The translations under genes were made by a program, and so were the position numbers. A model generated the notes under the pieces. The model made no database searches, had not been told where the DNA came from, and saw nothing but the letters and a program-made list of their open reading frames with translations. Below are positions 16,767 through 24,953 of a stretch of 64,000 bases of DNA, piece after piece (within the stretch, counting starts at the first letter, position 1; every line of letters starts with the position of its first letter). The stretch comes from Candidatus Rokuibacteriota bacterium. GTDB taxonomy: Bacteria; Methylomirabilota; Methylomirabilia; Rokubacteriales; CSP1-6. Where the stretch lies: positions 296,046-360,045 of the forward strand of contig QHSX01000038.1 in the NCBI GenBank assembly GCA_003221695.1, given 5' to 3'.

Positions 16767-18749
16767 CTACGACGCGCTCGTGCGGCTCGCGAGATCCTGC
16801 TCGTAGCCGGTGCCGAGGTACGCCTCGATCACCCGCGCGTCGCGCTGGATCGCCGCGGGGGGGCCCTCGGCGATGCGCGTGCCGTAGTCGAGCACGGTGA
16901 TCCGGTCAGAGATCCCCATGACGACCTCCATGTGGTGCTCGATCAGGAGCACCGACAGCGCGAGTTCCCGTCGCAAGAGCCCGATCAAGTCGGTGAGCGT
17001 CTCGGCCTCGCGCGGGTTCATGCCTGCCGAAGGCTCGTCGAGCAGGAGGAGTCGCGGCTCGGTCGCGAGCGCGCGGGCGATCTCCAGCCGTCGCTGGTCG
17101 CCGTAAGGCAGGTTCCGGGCGAGCTCGTGCTCCTTGCCGCCCAGGCCGACGAACTCCAGCAGCTCGCGCGCACGCGCATGGGCCCGCGCCTCCTCCGCGA
17201 TCACCGCCGGTGGCCGGAGCACGGCTCCGGGGACGGTGGCGGCGAGGCGGCAATGCTCGCCCACCAGCGCGTTCTCGAGCACGGTCATGTTCTGAAAGAG
17301 CCGGATCGACTGGAAGGTGCGCGCGATGCCACGGGCCACGACGGCGTTGGGGCGAAGCCCGACGAGGTTGGCGCCGTCGAAGGTGATGCGCCCCGCGTCG
17401 GGCCGGACGAGCCCGGTCACCACGTTGAAGAACGTCGTCTTGCCCGCGCCGTTGGGACCGATGAGCCCGATGATCGCGCCGTGCGGGACGACGAGGTCGA
17501 TCTCGTTCAGGGCGATGACGCCCCCGAAGCGCTTGGTGACGCCCCGCACGTCGAGGATGGCGGGCGACGCGGCGACGCCACCCCGCGCGCGCTCGCGCAA
17601 CCAGCCCGGGATCGCGTCGACGCGCGGCGCCGACGCCACGTCCGGACTGGTCGGGTCCTCGGCGTCGTCGGCGATCGGGGCCGGGGAGAGCCGGCGCCCG
17701 CCGAGGCCCTGGGGCCGCAGGACCATCACGAGGACGAGCCCGAGGCCGAAGAAGAACCAGCGCCAGAGCGTGAGGTCCGCCGTCGCGAGCGCGGAGACAC
17801 CAAGGGTCCGTCCGAGGGCGCGCACCATGAAGGTGGTCTGCGTGAGCACGACCCGATCGAAGAGCGTGATCAACATCCCGCCCAGGATCACGCCCTTGAG
17901 GCTTCCGGCGCCGCCGAGGACGACCATGCAGAGGAGCATGATCGACACCTGGAACTCGAAGGCGCCCGGCGTGATGGCCTGGAGCTTGGCGGCATAGACG
18001 GATCCGGCGAACCCAGAGAAGGAGGCACCGAGCGCGAAGGCCAGGAGCTTGGTCGAGATCGGGTTGACGCCCATGCAGTCGGCGGCGGTCTCGTCCTCGC
18101 GGATCGCCATCCAGGCGCGACCCAGTCGCGAGTCGCGCAGCCGATTCATCGCCCAGAGCGAGGCGGCGCCGATGACGAGGATCAGGAAGTACCAGGGCAC
18201 CGGGTCGGTCTCGAATGGGACGCCGGGCAGGTACGGGCGGCCGACGGGGTTGACGCCGTTCTCGCCGCCGGTGAGGTTCAGCCGCTCGATCGGCCGCCAG
18301 CTCCCGATCTCGATGGTGACGTCGCCGAGATTGCGGATCGCCACGGGGATGATCTCGCCGAATCCGAGCGTGATGATCGCGAGGTAGTCGCCCCGCACGC
18401 GCAGGGTCGGCGCGCCGATCGCGACGCCGAGGAGCGCCGAGACCGCGGCCGCGATCCAGATGCACACCCAGAAGCTCCAGGCGTGCCCGTAGAGCGGCGA
18501 GCCGAGGACCGGCGAGTTCAGGAGCCCCATGCTGTAGGCTCCGATCGCGAAGAACGCCGCGTAGCCGAGGTCGAGGAGGCCCGCGTAGCCGACCACGATG
18601 TTGAGACCGAGCGCGAGGAGGACATAGATCATCCCGTCGGACACGGCGTGAACGGTCTGGAACCCCAGCACCCGGTCGACGAACGGGTACGCGACCAGGG
18701 CCGCCACGAGCGCCGCCCATCCGAGCGGGCGGCGCGCGTTGACCGTCAC
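16767..18749 (-). CDS. LivM-LivG fusion: ABC permease and ATPase in one chain (cluster 1)
   Basis: A 660-residue protein. Residues 1 to about 340 are a LivM permease (multiple membrane helices, LGLNIVVGYAGLLDLGYAAFFAIGAY, GAPTLRVRGDYLAIITLGFGEI, the RAWMAIREDE coupling loop). A polar linker (about 345-395) leads into a LivG ATPase with Walker A GPNGAGKTT from residue 431, IARTFQSIRLFQNMTVLEN, and LLLLDEPSAGMNP. LivM and LivG are normally separate. The fusion fixes one permease and one ATPase in a 1:1 ratio. The same fusion occurs in the second liv cluster of this window. Confidence 0.92.
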   Translation of the reverse strand: MTVNARRPLGWAALVAALVAYPFVDRVLGFQTVHAVSDGMIYVLLALGLNIVVGYAGLLDLGYAAFFAIGAYSMGLLNSPVLGSPLYGHAWSFWVCIWIAAAVSALLGVAIGAPTLRVRGDYLAIITLGFGEIIPVAIRNLGDVTIEIGSWRPIERLNLTGGENGVNPVGRPYLPGVPFETDPVPWYFLILVIGAASLWAMNRLRDSRLGRAWMAIREDETAADCMGVNPISTKLLAFALGASFSGFAGSVYAAKLQAITPGAFEFQVSIMLLCMVVLGGAGSLKGVILGGMLITLFDRVVLTQTTFMVRALGRTLGVSALATADLTLWRWFFFGLGLVLVMVLRPQGLGGRRLSPAPIADDAEDPTSPDVASAPRVDAIPGWLRERARGGVAASPAILDVRGVTKRFGGVIALNEIDLVVPHGAIIGLIGPNGAGKTTFFNVVTGLVRPDAGRITFDGANLVGLRPNAVVARGIARTFQSIRLFQNMTVLENALVGEHCRLAATVPGAVLRPPAVIAEEARAHARARELLEFVGLGGKEHELARNLPYGDQRRLEIARALATEPRLLLLDEPSAGMNPREAETLTDLIGLLRRELALSVLLIEHHMEVVMGISDRITVLDYGTRIAEGPPAAIQRDARVIEAYLGTGYEQDLASRTSAS

Positions 18750-18753
18750 CGGC

Positions 18754-19692
18754 TCACACCTTTTCGGGCGTGCGCTCGCCCATGAGGCCGTGGGGACGGA
18801 AGACGAGGACGAGAATGAGGATCGCGAAGACGATCGCGTTGGTCCAGCGGGCGGAAATGTACTGGTCGCTCCACGCCGACAGGAAGCCGATGAAGAAGCC
18901 GCCGAGCGCCGCGCCCGCCATGTTGCCGATGCCGCCGAGCACGGCCGCGGTGAATGCCCTGAGACCGGCCTGGTAGCCCATCCACCACTGGCCGATGTTG
19001 TAATACATCCCCTGGATGAGGCCGGCCGCTCCCGCCAGCGCCCCGCCGATGAAAAACGTCATGAGGATCGTCCGCTCGACGTTGATCCCCATGGCCTCCG
19101 CGGTCTCACGGTCCTGGGCCGTCGCGCGCATGGCCTTACCCCACGTGGTCCGGGACACGAAGTAGTGGAGGGCCAGCATCAGCGGGATCGTCGCGCCGAC
19201 GACAAGGAGGTCTTTGGTCGTGACGAAGATGGCCGAGTCTACACCGAACCACTCGCGCAGGATGTCGACGGACGGGAAGACGTCGGGGTAGGCGATGGGC
19301 GCCGGACCCTTCCAGAGGAGCGCCACGTTCTCGAGCATGAACGACACGCCGATCGCCGTGATGAGCGGCGCGAGCCGCGTCGAGCGCCGGAGCGGCCGGT
19401 AGGCCGCCCGGTCGATCGCGACGTTGAGGACCGCGGTCGTGAGCATCGTGAGGAGGAAGACGAGCGGGAGGACCGTCACGAGCTGCCACCCCGTCAGCGT
19501 CTGCGTCGCGCCGAGCAGCGTGAACCAGGCGAGTGAGACGAAGAGGCCCAGCATGAAGACGTCGCCGTGGGCGAAGTTGATCAGCTCGATGATGCCGTAC
19601 ACCATCGTGTACCCGAGCGCTATCAGCGCGAAGACGGCGCCGCGGGTGAGGCCGTTGATCGTCTGCTGGACGAGAACCTCCCACCAGGCCAT
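18754..19692 (-). CDS. livH: Branched-chain amino acid-type ABC permease LivH (cluster 1)
   Basis: A 312-residue integral membrane protein with the LivH pattern: INGLTRGAVFALIALGYTMVYGIIELINFAHGDVFMLG at the N-terminus, TWGKAMRATAQDRETAEAMGINV as the cytoplasmic coupling loop, and AAVLGGIGNMAGAALGGFFIG near the end. It forms the translocation pore with the LivM half of the fused protein, whose gene begins 4 bases downstream. It is separated from livK by a 92-base spacer carrying two strong hairpins. Confidence 0.92.
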   Translation of the reverse strand: MAWWEVLVQQTINGLTRGAVFALIALGYTMVYGIIELINFAHGDVFMLGLFVSLAWFTLLGATQTLTGWQLVTVLPLVFLLTMLTTAVLNVAIDRAAYRPLRRSTRLAPLITAIGVSFMLENVALLWKGPAPIAYPDVFPSVDILREWFGVDSAIFVTTKDLLVVGATIPLMLALHYFVSRTTWGKAMRATAQDRETAEAMGINVERTILMTFFIGGALAGAAGLIQGMYYNIGQWWMGYQAGLRAFTAAVLGGIGNMAGAALGGFFIGFLSAWSDQYISARWTNAIVFAILILVLVFRPHGLMGERTPEKV

Positions 19693-19696
19693 TTAG

Positions 19697-19764
19697 ATGG
19701 GGGGCCCCGACCTGGCCCCCCATACCCCCCGACCTGCACCTCGATCGAGCTGGGGGCTCGATCG
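19697..19764 (-). promoter_or_regulatory. Two stable hairpins in the livK-livH spacer (cluster 1)
   Basis: The first hairpin has a perfect 10-base stem (19697-19706 with 19714-19723) and a 7-base loop. The second has a 9-base stem (19742-19750 with 19756-19764) and a 5-base loop. No U-run follows either one on the coding strand, so they look like processing/stabilising or attenuating structures rather than full terminators. Such structures after a binding-protein gene commonly keep its mRNA more abundant than that of the permease genes. Confidence 0.55.
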
Positions 19765-19784
19765 CGTCAGCGGCCCTCGCACGG

Positions 19785-21050
19785 CTACTCGAGGATGGTC
19801 TCGAACTGGAACTTGCAGCCGACCGGCGTGTCGGCCTTCACCACCTTGAAGCCGGACATCGTGTCGTAGTCGACGTCACCGTTTTCGTCGAAGCTCCACT
19901 TGCCGTTGATGCCGTCGAAGTTCTTCGTGGTCGCGATGGCCTTGCGCACGGCCTCGCGCTTCTCGGTGACGTCCTTCGCGTGCTCCAGTGTCGGTGCGGC
20001 CCGGCGGATTGCGTCGATGATCACCCGGCCGCCCTCGGCCGCGTAGAGGGCGTACGACGTCGGCTCCTTCCCGAACTTCGCCTTGTAGGCCTCGTACGTC
20101 TTGGCCCCGACGCCCCGCATCTTCTCGAACGGCAGGCCGGCGAAGGTGATCCGCATCTCTGTCCGGAGCGCGGCGTCGCACGTGGCGCCCTTCAGAAGCT
20201 CCTCCTCGAGGAGCCCGTCCGGTCCCAGGAAGCGGGTCCGCGGCGCGACGAGGCCGACCTCCTTCATCTGTCTGATGATGACCTGGGCGCCTGTTTCAAT
20301 GACGCCCCCCATGTAGACGAGATCGGCGCCCGAGGCGCGGACCTTGGTCAGCACCGGCTTCTGGTCCGGCTGCTTCCAGTCGATGCCTTCGTTGGCGACG
20401 ACCGGTAGGCCGATCTTCTTGGCCGTCGCCTCGAAGACGTCGGCGATGCCCTTGCCGTAGAGCTCCTGGTCGTTGAGGACGTAGACCTTCTTGGCGCCGA
20501 GATGCTTGGCCCACTTGGCGGCGACGGCGCCCTGGATATCGTCGGCCGGCATCGGCCGGAAGTAGTTCACGATCCCAGCCGGCCGGTAGATTTCCGGTTC
20601 GCCGGGCGCGGCGCCGCGCTTCTTGGTCAGGCCCGGATAGGTATTGGCCGGCGTGACCTGGGCCATGTGGGCGCGGTTGGTGATGGGGATCGAGACCTTC
20701 GCGGCACCCGAGTTGTAGGTGCCGATGTAGACGATCGCCAGCGGGTCGCCGACGGCCTTGTTCGCGTTCTCCGCCTCCACCGCGCCGTCCCACTTGCCGG
20801 TCTGCGGTGAGGCGTCGTCGAGGCCGATGACCTCCAGGCAATAGCCCGCCACGACGCCGCCGACCTCCGACACCGCGAGGTCGACGCCGTTCTTCATGCC
20901 GGTGCCTTCGGGCAGCATCGCCCCCTGCATCGGCCACGACGTGTAGAGCCGGAGCTTGCCCTTCGGGCACTGCTGGGCGTCGGCGCCCGTGACAAGGGCG
21001 ACGACGGCGAGGAACGCTGCGAGAACGGCCGTGATCCGCGAGACTCTCAT
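19785..21050 (-). CDS. livK: Branched-chain amino acid-type ABC substrate-binding protein LivK (cluster 1)
   Basis: A 421-residue periplasmic binding protein (Peripla_BP_6 type). It has a cleavable signal peptide (VSRITAVLAAFLAVVALVTGADA), and the mature protein starts around QQCPKG. Two Rossmann-like lobes are visible, with motifs IVYIGTYNSGAAKVSIPITN, AKKVYVLNDQELYGKGIAD and DLVYMGGVIETGAQ. ATG 21050 follows a GGGGGG run. First gene of cluster 1, divergent from two DUF1989 genes. This suggests that the solute could be a urea-like or amide compound rather than a branched-chain amino acid (inference). Confidence 0.9.
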   Translation of the reverse strand: MRVSRITAVLAAFLAVVALVTGADAQQCPKGKLRLYTSWPMQGAMLPEGTGMKNGVDLAVSEVGGVVAGYCLEVIGLDDASPQTGKWDGAVEAENANKAVGDPLAIVYIGTYNSGAAKVSIPITNRAHMAQVTPANTYPGLTKKRGAAPGEPEIYRPAGIVNYFRPMPADDIQGAVAAKWAKHLGAKKVYVLNDQELYGKGIADVFEATAKKIGLPVVANEGIDWKQPDQKPVLTKVRASGADLVYMGGVIETGAQVIIRQMKEVGLVAPRTRFLGPDGLLEEELLKGATCDAALRTEMRITFAGLPFEKMRGVGAKTYEAYKAKFGKEPTSYALYAAEGGRVIIDAIRRAAPTLEHAKDVTEKREAVRKAIATTKNFDGINGKWSFDENGDVDYDTMSGFKVVKADTPVGCKFQFETILE

Positions 21051-21161
21051 GGCTGGCCCCCCGTGATCGGCGCTATGATGCTGCCCCGATCGGATGGCGG
21101 GTATGAGACTATGCCCGCCCCCATATGTCAAATGTCAACGGCGGCGAAGCGAGGTGAGAGC

Positions 21162-22013
21162 ATGGCACGACCGCGCGTGATCTACGAGGCGAAGCCGGGC
21201 TCCCCGCTCGAGGCCGACCGTGACCTCTACACCCGCCTCGAGCGCGAGACGGGCAGGCGCAGCCTCGTCGAGCGGTTCGTCGTCCCCAGGCGCTCGGGCC
21301 GGGCGTGGCCCGTGCGTGCCGGTCAGCTCTTCCGCATCGTGGCCGTGGAGGGGCCGCAGGTGGCGGACCTCAACGTCTGGAGCCTGGGAAATCCACGGGA
21401 GCGCTTCTGGGCCGCGCGCACGCGCCAGCTTCATCGGGCGCATCTCACGACGTTCGACCGGCTCTGGTCGTGCCTGCCGTACCTCCGGCCGATGCTGACG
21501 ATCACCGGCGACAGCCTCCAGTACGGCCGCGACGCGGACGGCGGTGGCTGCCACGACCTGCTCGGCACCCGCTGCGATCCCTACGTGCACAAGCTCCTCA
21601 ACAAGGGCGAGGAGTTCGACCTCTGCTGCCACAGTAACCTCGTGCGGGCGGTGGTCCCCTACCACCTTACCGAGCTCGACGTGCACGACGTCCTGAACGT
21701 TTTCCAGGTCACCGGTCTCACCGCCGACGGCCGCTACTGGGTCAAGCCGAGCCCGGCGACGACCGGCGACTTCATCGAGTTCTTTGCGGAAATCGACGTC
21801 CTGTGCGCCATCTCGGTGTGCCCTCACGGCGATCTCTCGGTGCCGGTGTGGGGGCCCAACGCGGGCGATCCCCTCGCGACCTGCCGCCCGCTCGGCGTGG
21901 AGATCTGGGAGCCGGCGCCGGAGTTGCTCGTCGGCTGGGCCCCGCCGCGACCCTCCGACTACCATGGGGGCCACGGATTGACGTTGCGGGGAGCGGCGAC
22001 GGAGGGCGGATGA
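21162..22013 (+). CDS. DUF1989 / urea carboxylase-associated family protein
   Basis: A 283-residue protein with the DUF1989 core: a beta strand region (GQLFRIVAVEGPQVADLNVW), the conserved TITGDSLQYG, the GGGCHDLLGTRCDPY motif with likely metal-binding Cys/His, and LNVFQVTGL. DUF1989 proteins accompany urea carboxylase and allophanate or guanidine catabolism; biochemical function is poorly defined. ATG 21162 has GAGGTGAG 8 bases upstream. The gene overlaps the next DUF1989 gene by 4 bases and is divergent from livK. Confidence 0.82.
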   Translation: MARPRVIYEAKPGSPLEADRDLYTRLERETGRRSLVERFVVPRRSGRAWPVRAGQLFRIVAVEGPQVADLNVWSLGNPRERFWAARTRQLHRAHLTTFDRLWSCLPYLRPMLTITGDSLQYGRDADGGGCHDLLGTRCDPYVHKLLNKGEEFDLCCHSNLVRAVVPYHLTELDVHDVLNVFQVTGLTADGRYWVKPSPATTGDFIEFFAEIDVLCAISVCPHGDLSVPVWGPNAGDPLATCRPLGVEIWEPAPELLVGWAPPRPSDYHGGHGLTLRGAATEGG

Positions 22014-22642
22014 AGCCTGAGCTCGTCACGATCCCCGCCCGGCGCGGCAAGGCGGCGCACGTCAGCGCCGGGCAGCGCGTCAGAGTCGTGAACACCCACG
22101 GCACGCAGGTGGTCGACGCCTGGGCGTTCAACGCTCGCGACGTGACCGAATGGATGTCGATGGAGGCGAGCCGCGCGTGGTTCATGAAGCTGGCGGCCGC
22201 CGTCGGGGACACGTTCGTCACGAACCGACGGCGCCCGATACTGACGCTGGTCGAGGACACCTCCGGATGCGCCCACGACACGCTCATGGCTCCCTGCGAC
22301 CCGCACCGCTATGGACTGCTCGGTGTCGAGGGTTATCACGACAACTGCCGCGACAACCTGCACGCCGCTCTCGCGGCGCTCGGCGTCACGATCCCCGCGA
22401 CGCCGCCGTCGCTGAACCTGTTCATGAACATCCCGTGGACCGCCGAGGGGCGTCTCGCGTGGGGCGAGCCGGTATCGACGCCGGGGAGCTCCGTGGTGTT
22501 TCGCGCGGAGATGGACCTCGTCATCGCCTTCTCCGCCTGTCCGCAAGACATTCTGCCGATCAACGGCCGTCTGGGCCGGACCACCGACGCGCATTACACC
22601 ATCGAGGGCCCCGCGTCGCGGAGCGGTCCGAAGGGGAGCTGA
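22010..22642 (+). CDS. DUF1989 / urea carboxylase-associated family protein, second copy
   Basis: A 210-residue paralogue of the preceding gene at about the usual DUF1989 length. Core motifs are TIPARRGKAAHVSAGQRV, VVNTHGTQVVDAWAFN, DTSGCAHDTLMAPCDPHRYG, YHDNCRDNLHAAL, LNLFMNIPW and AFSACPQDILPING. The Cys/His residues probably bind a metal. The ATG overlaps the previous stop (ATGA) and GGAGGG lies just upstream. Tandem DUF1989 pairs are a known arrangement (the UCA1/UCA2 proteins next to urea carboxylase), but no carboxylase is visible here. Confidence 0.85.
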   Translation: MKPELVTIPARRGKAAHVSAGQRVRVVNTHGTQVVDAWAFNARDVTEWMSMEASRAWFMKLAAAVGDTFVTNRRRPILTLVEDTSGCAHDTLMAPCDPHRYGLLGVEGYHDNCRDNLHAALAALGVTIPATPPSLNLFMNIPWTAEGRLAWGEPVSTPGSSVVFRAEMDLVIAFSACPQDILPINGRLGRTTDAHYTIEGPASRSGPKGS

Positions 22643-22648
22643 GCGGGA

Positions 22649-23260
22649 TCAGTCTCGAATGACGATCGCGAAGCCGAAGGTCTGGAGCTCGGCGTTGAGC
22701 GTGGGCCGAGCCCGCTGGTCTCGGCTCCGACGGTCGAGCAGCACTAAGGCCGGGCGCTTGCGCCGGTCGGCCACACGCCGCTCGCGGACGACCTCGATGG
22801 CCGGGGCGCGGCTGAACTTCCGCCGGAAGTACTCGTAGAGTTCCTGGCGGTCTGAGGCGGCGATGACCAGATACCGCGCGCCGGTCGGTACGGTCGGCGG
22901 AGGGTCCTCGGCCGTCACCTCTGTCTCTTCGCGACCCGACCCGAGGGCCTCGGCCAGGAACACGGGCGGGGAAGGAAGGGCGGAGGGCAAGCTCAGCCCA
23001 CAGTGCGGGCAGAAGTCGGCGATGTCCCGGAGCAGGGCGCGACACCGCGAGCAGCGTCTGTAGCCGGAGCCGGGTACTCTGAGCCGCCTCACGAACTCGT
23101 AGAGCGCGCTCTTGCCGCCGTGATAGCCGGCGAGCCGGACGCGCCGCAGGATGTCCGCGCTCGAGAGGTCGGGATCCTCGCGCAACCACTGTAGGACCTG
23201 CGGCACGTAGGGCGTTATCTTCGACGGACGACCGACATCACGGGGCCGGGAGCCCTCCAT
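22649..23260 (-). CDS. HTH / zinc-ribbon / DRR-domain fusion protein
   Basis: A 203-residue three-part protein. Residues about 8-62 form an IstA-like helix-turn-helix region (VGRPSKITPYVPQVLQWLRE, LSSADILRRVRLAGYHGGKSALYEFVRRL). Residues about 68-90 are a four-Cys zinc ribbon (CSRCRALLRDIADFCPHC). Residues about 125-203 are a DRR-type domain (GARYLVIAASDRQELYEYF, RRVADRRK, LLDRRSRDQRA, LQTFGFAIVIR) shared with three small proteins in this window. It has no transposase catalytic domain, so a regulatory role is inferred. ATG 23260 is preferred. An in-frame TTG at 23278 lies within a block conserved upstream of the homologue at 39665. Confidence 0.65.
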   Translation of the reverse strand: MEGSRPRDVGRPSKITPYVPQVLQWLREDPDLSSADILRRVRLAGYHGGKSALYEFVRRLRVPGSGYRRCSRCRALLRDIADFCPHCGLSLPSALPSPPVFLAEALGSGREETEVTAEDPPPTVPTGARYLVIAASDRQELYEYFRRKFSRAPAIEVVRERRVADRRKRPALVLLDRRSRDQRARPTLNAELQTFGFAIVIRD

Positions 23261-23308
23261 GGCGCGACTCCGCGGCAAGTTTGATACCGAAATCGCATTT
23301 CCAGAAAT
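23261..23308 (-). promoter_or_regulatory. Conserved upstream block with sigma-54-like GG-N10-GC element
   Basis: On the minus strand this block reads TTTCTGGAAAT, then CGGTATCAAACTTGCC, ending 15 bases before the ATG. GG-N10-GC lies at 23288-23275. The homologue at 39665 has the same elements at the same distance from its ATG. The spacing GG-N10-GC fits the sigma-54 -24/-12 consensus. It would put the transcription start almost at the ATG, so a leaderless message or another function is also possible. Confidence 0.5.
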
Positions 23309-23436
23309 ATCAACAACTTCTGCCGCTCAGCCAGGAGCGAGTCTGGCAAGTTTCTGGCCGCGCGATCATTCTTGAGCCAGCGCAAATCACCCAGGAGCGA
23401 TCTCGGCGCGTCTCCTCCCGCGTTATGATTCGCGAC

Positions 23437-24105
23437 ATGGTCAAGGCCGTTTCGTTCTTCAAGCGCAAGGCGGGGATGTCCGTCGAGGCGTTTCAGGCGT
23501 ACTGGCGGTCGGTTCACCCCGACGTCGTCGTCAAGCTGTCGGGCATTCGCCGATACGTCCAGTCGCATACCCTGCCGTCCGGGTATCGGACGAGGGAGCC
23601 GGTCTACGACGGGATTGCGGAGATCTGGTTCGACGACACCGCCGCGATGCGCGCCCTGGCCGGGACCCCGGCGTACGCCGCCGTCCAGGCCGACGAGGCG
23701 AAGTTCATCGACGGCTCGACCATGGGCCTGATCATCACCGAGGAGCACGTCATCAAGGACGGCCCCGTGCCGGCGAACGGCGTGAAGAACGTCGAGTTCG
23801 TGACCCGGAAGCCGGGGATGCCGATCGACCGCTTCCAGCAGTACTGGCACGGGGTCCACGGACCCCTGGCCGCGCGCATTCCGGGGGTCCGGCGCTACGT
23901 GCAGAGCCACACCCGGCGCGCGGCCTACGAGGCCGGGCGCGCGCCGCGCTATGACGGCGTCGCCATCACGTGGTTCGACGACACCCAGGCGATGCGCGTG
24001 TCGGCCGCGACGCCGGAGTACGCGCGGGTCCGGGCGGACGAGGCCAACTTCATCGCCCCCGATCTCCCGTTCATCATCACGACGGAGCACCCGATCATCG
24101 GGTGA
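23437..24105 (+). CDS. Tandem EthD-domain protein
   Basis: A 222-residue protein made of two EthD/dabb-type ferredoxin-like repeats. Repeat 1 contains VSFFKRKAGMSVEAFQAYWR, IRRYVQSHT and YDGIAEIWFDD. Repeat 2 contains VEFVTRKPGMPIDRFQQYWHG, VRRYVQSHT and YDGVAITWFDDT. Proteins of this group include EthD from ether catabolism and small oxygenase- or cyclase-like enzymes; no specific reaction can be assigned. The start is uncertain: ATG 23425 is also in frame and neither has a clear ribosome site. It ends 2 bases before the convergent ABC permease gene. Confidence 0.75.
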   Translation: MVKAVSFFKRKAGMSVEAFQAYWRSVHPDVVVKLSGIRRYVQSHTLPSGYRTREPVYDGIAEIWFDDTAAMRALAGTPAYAAVQADEAKFIDGSTMGLIITEEHVIKDGPVPANGVKNVEFVTRKPGMPIDRFQQYWHGVHGPLAARIPGVRRYVQSHTRRAAYEAGRAPRYDGVAITWFDDTQAMRVSAATPEYARVRADEANFIAPDLPFIITTEHPIIG

Positions 24106-24107
24106 GC

Positions 24108-24953
24108 CTAGTTCTTCACGGAGCCTGCGGTGAGCCCCGCGACGTAATACTCCACGAAGAACGAGTAGACGACGGCGACCGGCACCGAGCCCAGGAGCGC
24201 GGCCGCCATGAGCTGGCCCCAGTAGAAGACGTCGCCCCGAATCAGCTCGGCGATCGCGCCGACCGGGACGGTCCGGACCTCGCTCGTGGTGAGGAAGATC
24301 AGCGCGTAGAGGAATTCGTTCTGGGCGAGGGTGAAGGCGAAGATGCCGGCCGAGAGGAGGCCGGGCGTGCAGAGGGGGAGCACGACCCGCGTCATCGCCT
24401 GGAAGCGGCTGGCGCCGTCGATGCGCGCGGCCTCCTCGAGCTCGCGCGGGACGCTCTTGAAATAGCCCATGAGGAGCCACGCGCAGAACGGGATCAGGAG
24501 CGTGGGGTAGGTCAGCATGACCGCGGTGAGCGTGTTCCCCAGCCCGAGCCGGTTGATGACGTCGGACATGGGGATGAAGAGGAGCGGCTGGGGCACGAGG
24601 TAGGTGGCGGCCACCCCGATCGCGATGACGGCGGCGCCGGGGAACCGCAGGCGGGCGAGCGGGTAGGCCATCATGGTCCCGAGCACGAGTGACACGAGGG
24701 TCGTCACGACGGCGACGAGCATCGTGTTGTAGGTCCAGGTGAGGAAGTTCGTCTGGGAGAGCAGGTCGACGTAGTGCTGGAGCGTCGGCTGATGGACGAC
24801 CAGCGGCATGATCTTCGCGTTGTAGAGCTCCCGGTTCGGCTTGATGGAGGTGACGAACATCCAGTAGAACGGGAAGAGCGTCGCCACCAGGAAGAACCCG
24901 AGCGGCAGGTAGAGCCGACGCGTCCGAAGCCCGAGTCCCCGGCCGCCAACCAT
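24108..24953 (-). CDS. Sugar-type ABC transporter permease (MalG/UgpE class)
   Basis: A 281-residue inner-membrane permease of the carbohydrate-uptake CUT1 class. It has an N-terminal helix (LYLPLGFFLVATLFPFYWMF), about six membrane spans, and the EAA loop ELEEAARIDGASRFQAMTRVVLP, which docks the ATPase. The ATG shares bases with the stop of the upstream permease (TGATG). The ATPase subunit is not encoded in this cluster, so a shared MsmK/UgpC-type ATPase from elsewhere must energise it. Confidence 0.88.
   Translation of the reverse strand: MVGGRGLGLRTRRLYLPLGFFLVATLFPFYWMFVTSIKPNRELYNAKIMPLVVHQPTLQHYVDLLSQTNFLTWTYNTMLVAVVTTLVSLVLGTMMAYPLARLRFPGAAVIAIGVAATYLVPQPLLFIPMSDVINRLGLGNTLTAVMLTYPTLLIPFCAWLLMGYFKSVPRELEEAARIDGASRFQAMTRVVLPLCTPGLLSAGIFAFTLAQNEFLYALIFLTTSEVRTVPVGAIAELIRGDVFYWGQLMAAALLGSVPVAVVYSFFVEYYVAGLTAGSVKN

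Noticed and set aside
15975..18785. Plus-strand 936-codon open frame opposite livF and livMG
   Set aside because: No recognisable domain and low-complexity charged sequence; both ABC proteins on the other strand are complete with all motifs.
22649..23260. An IS21-family transposase gene (IstA)
   Set aside because: Only the HTH part resembles IstA. There is no DDE catalytic domain, no istB partner and no terminal inverted repeats, so it is not annotated as a mobile element.
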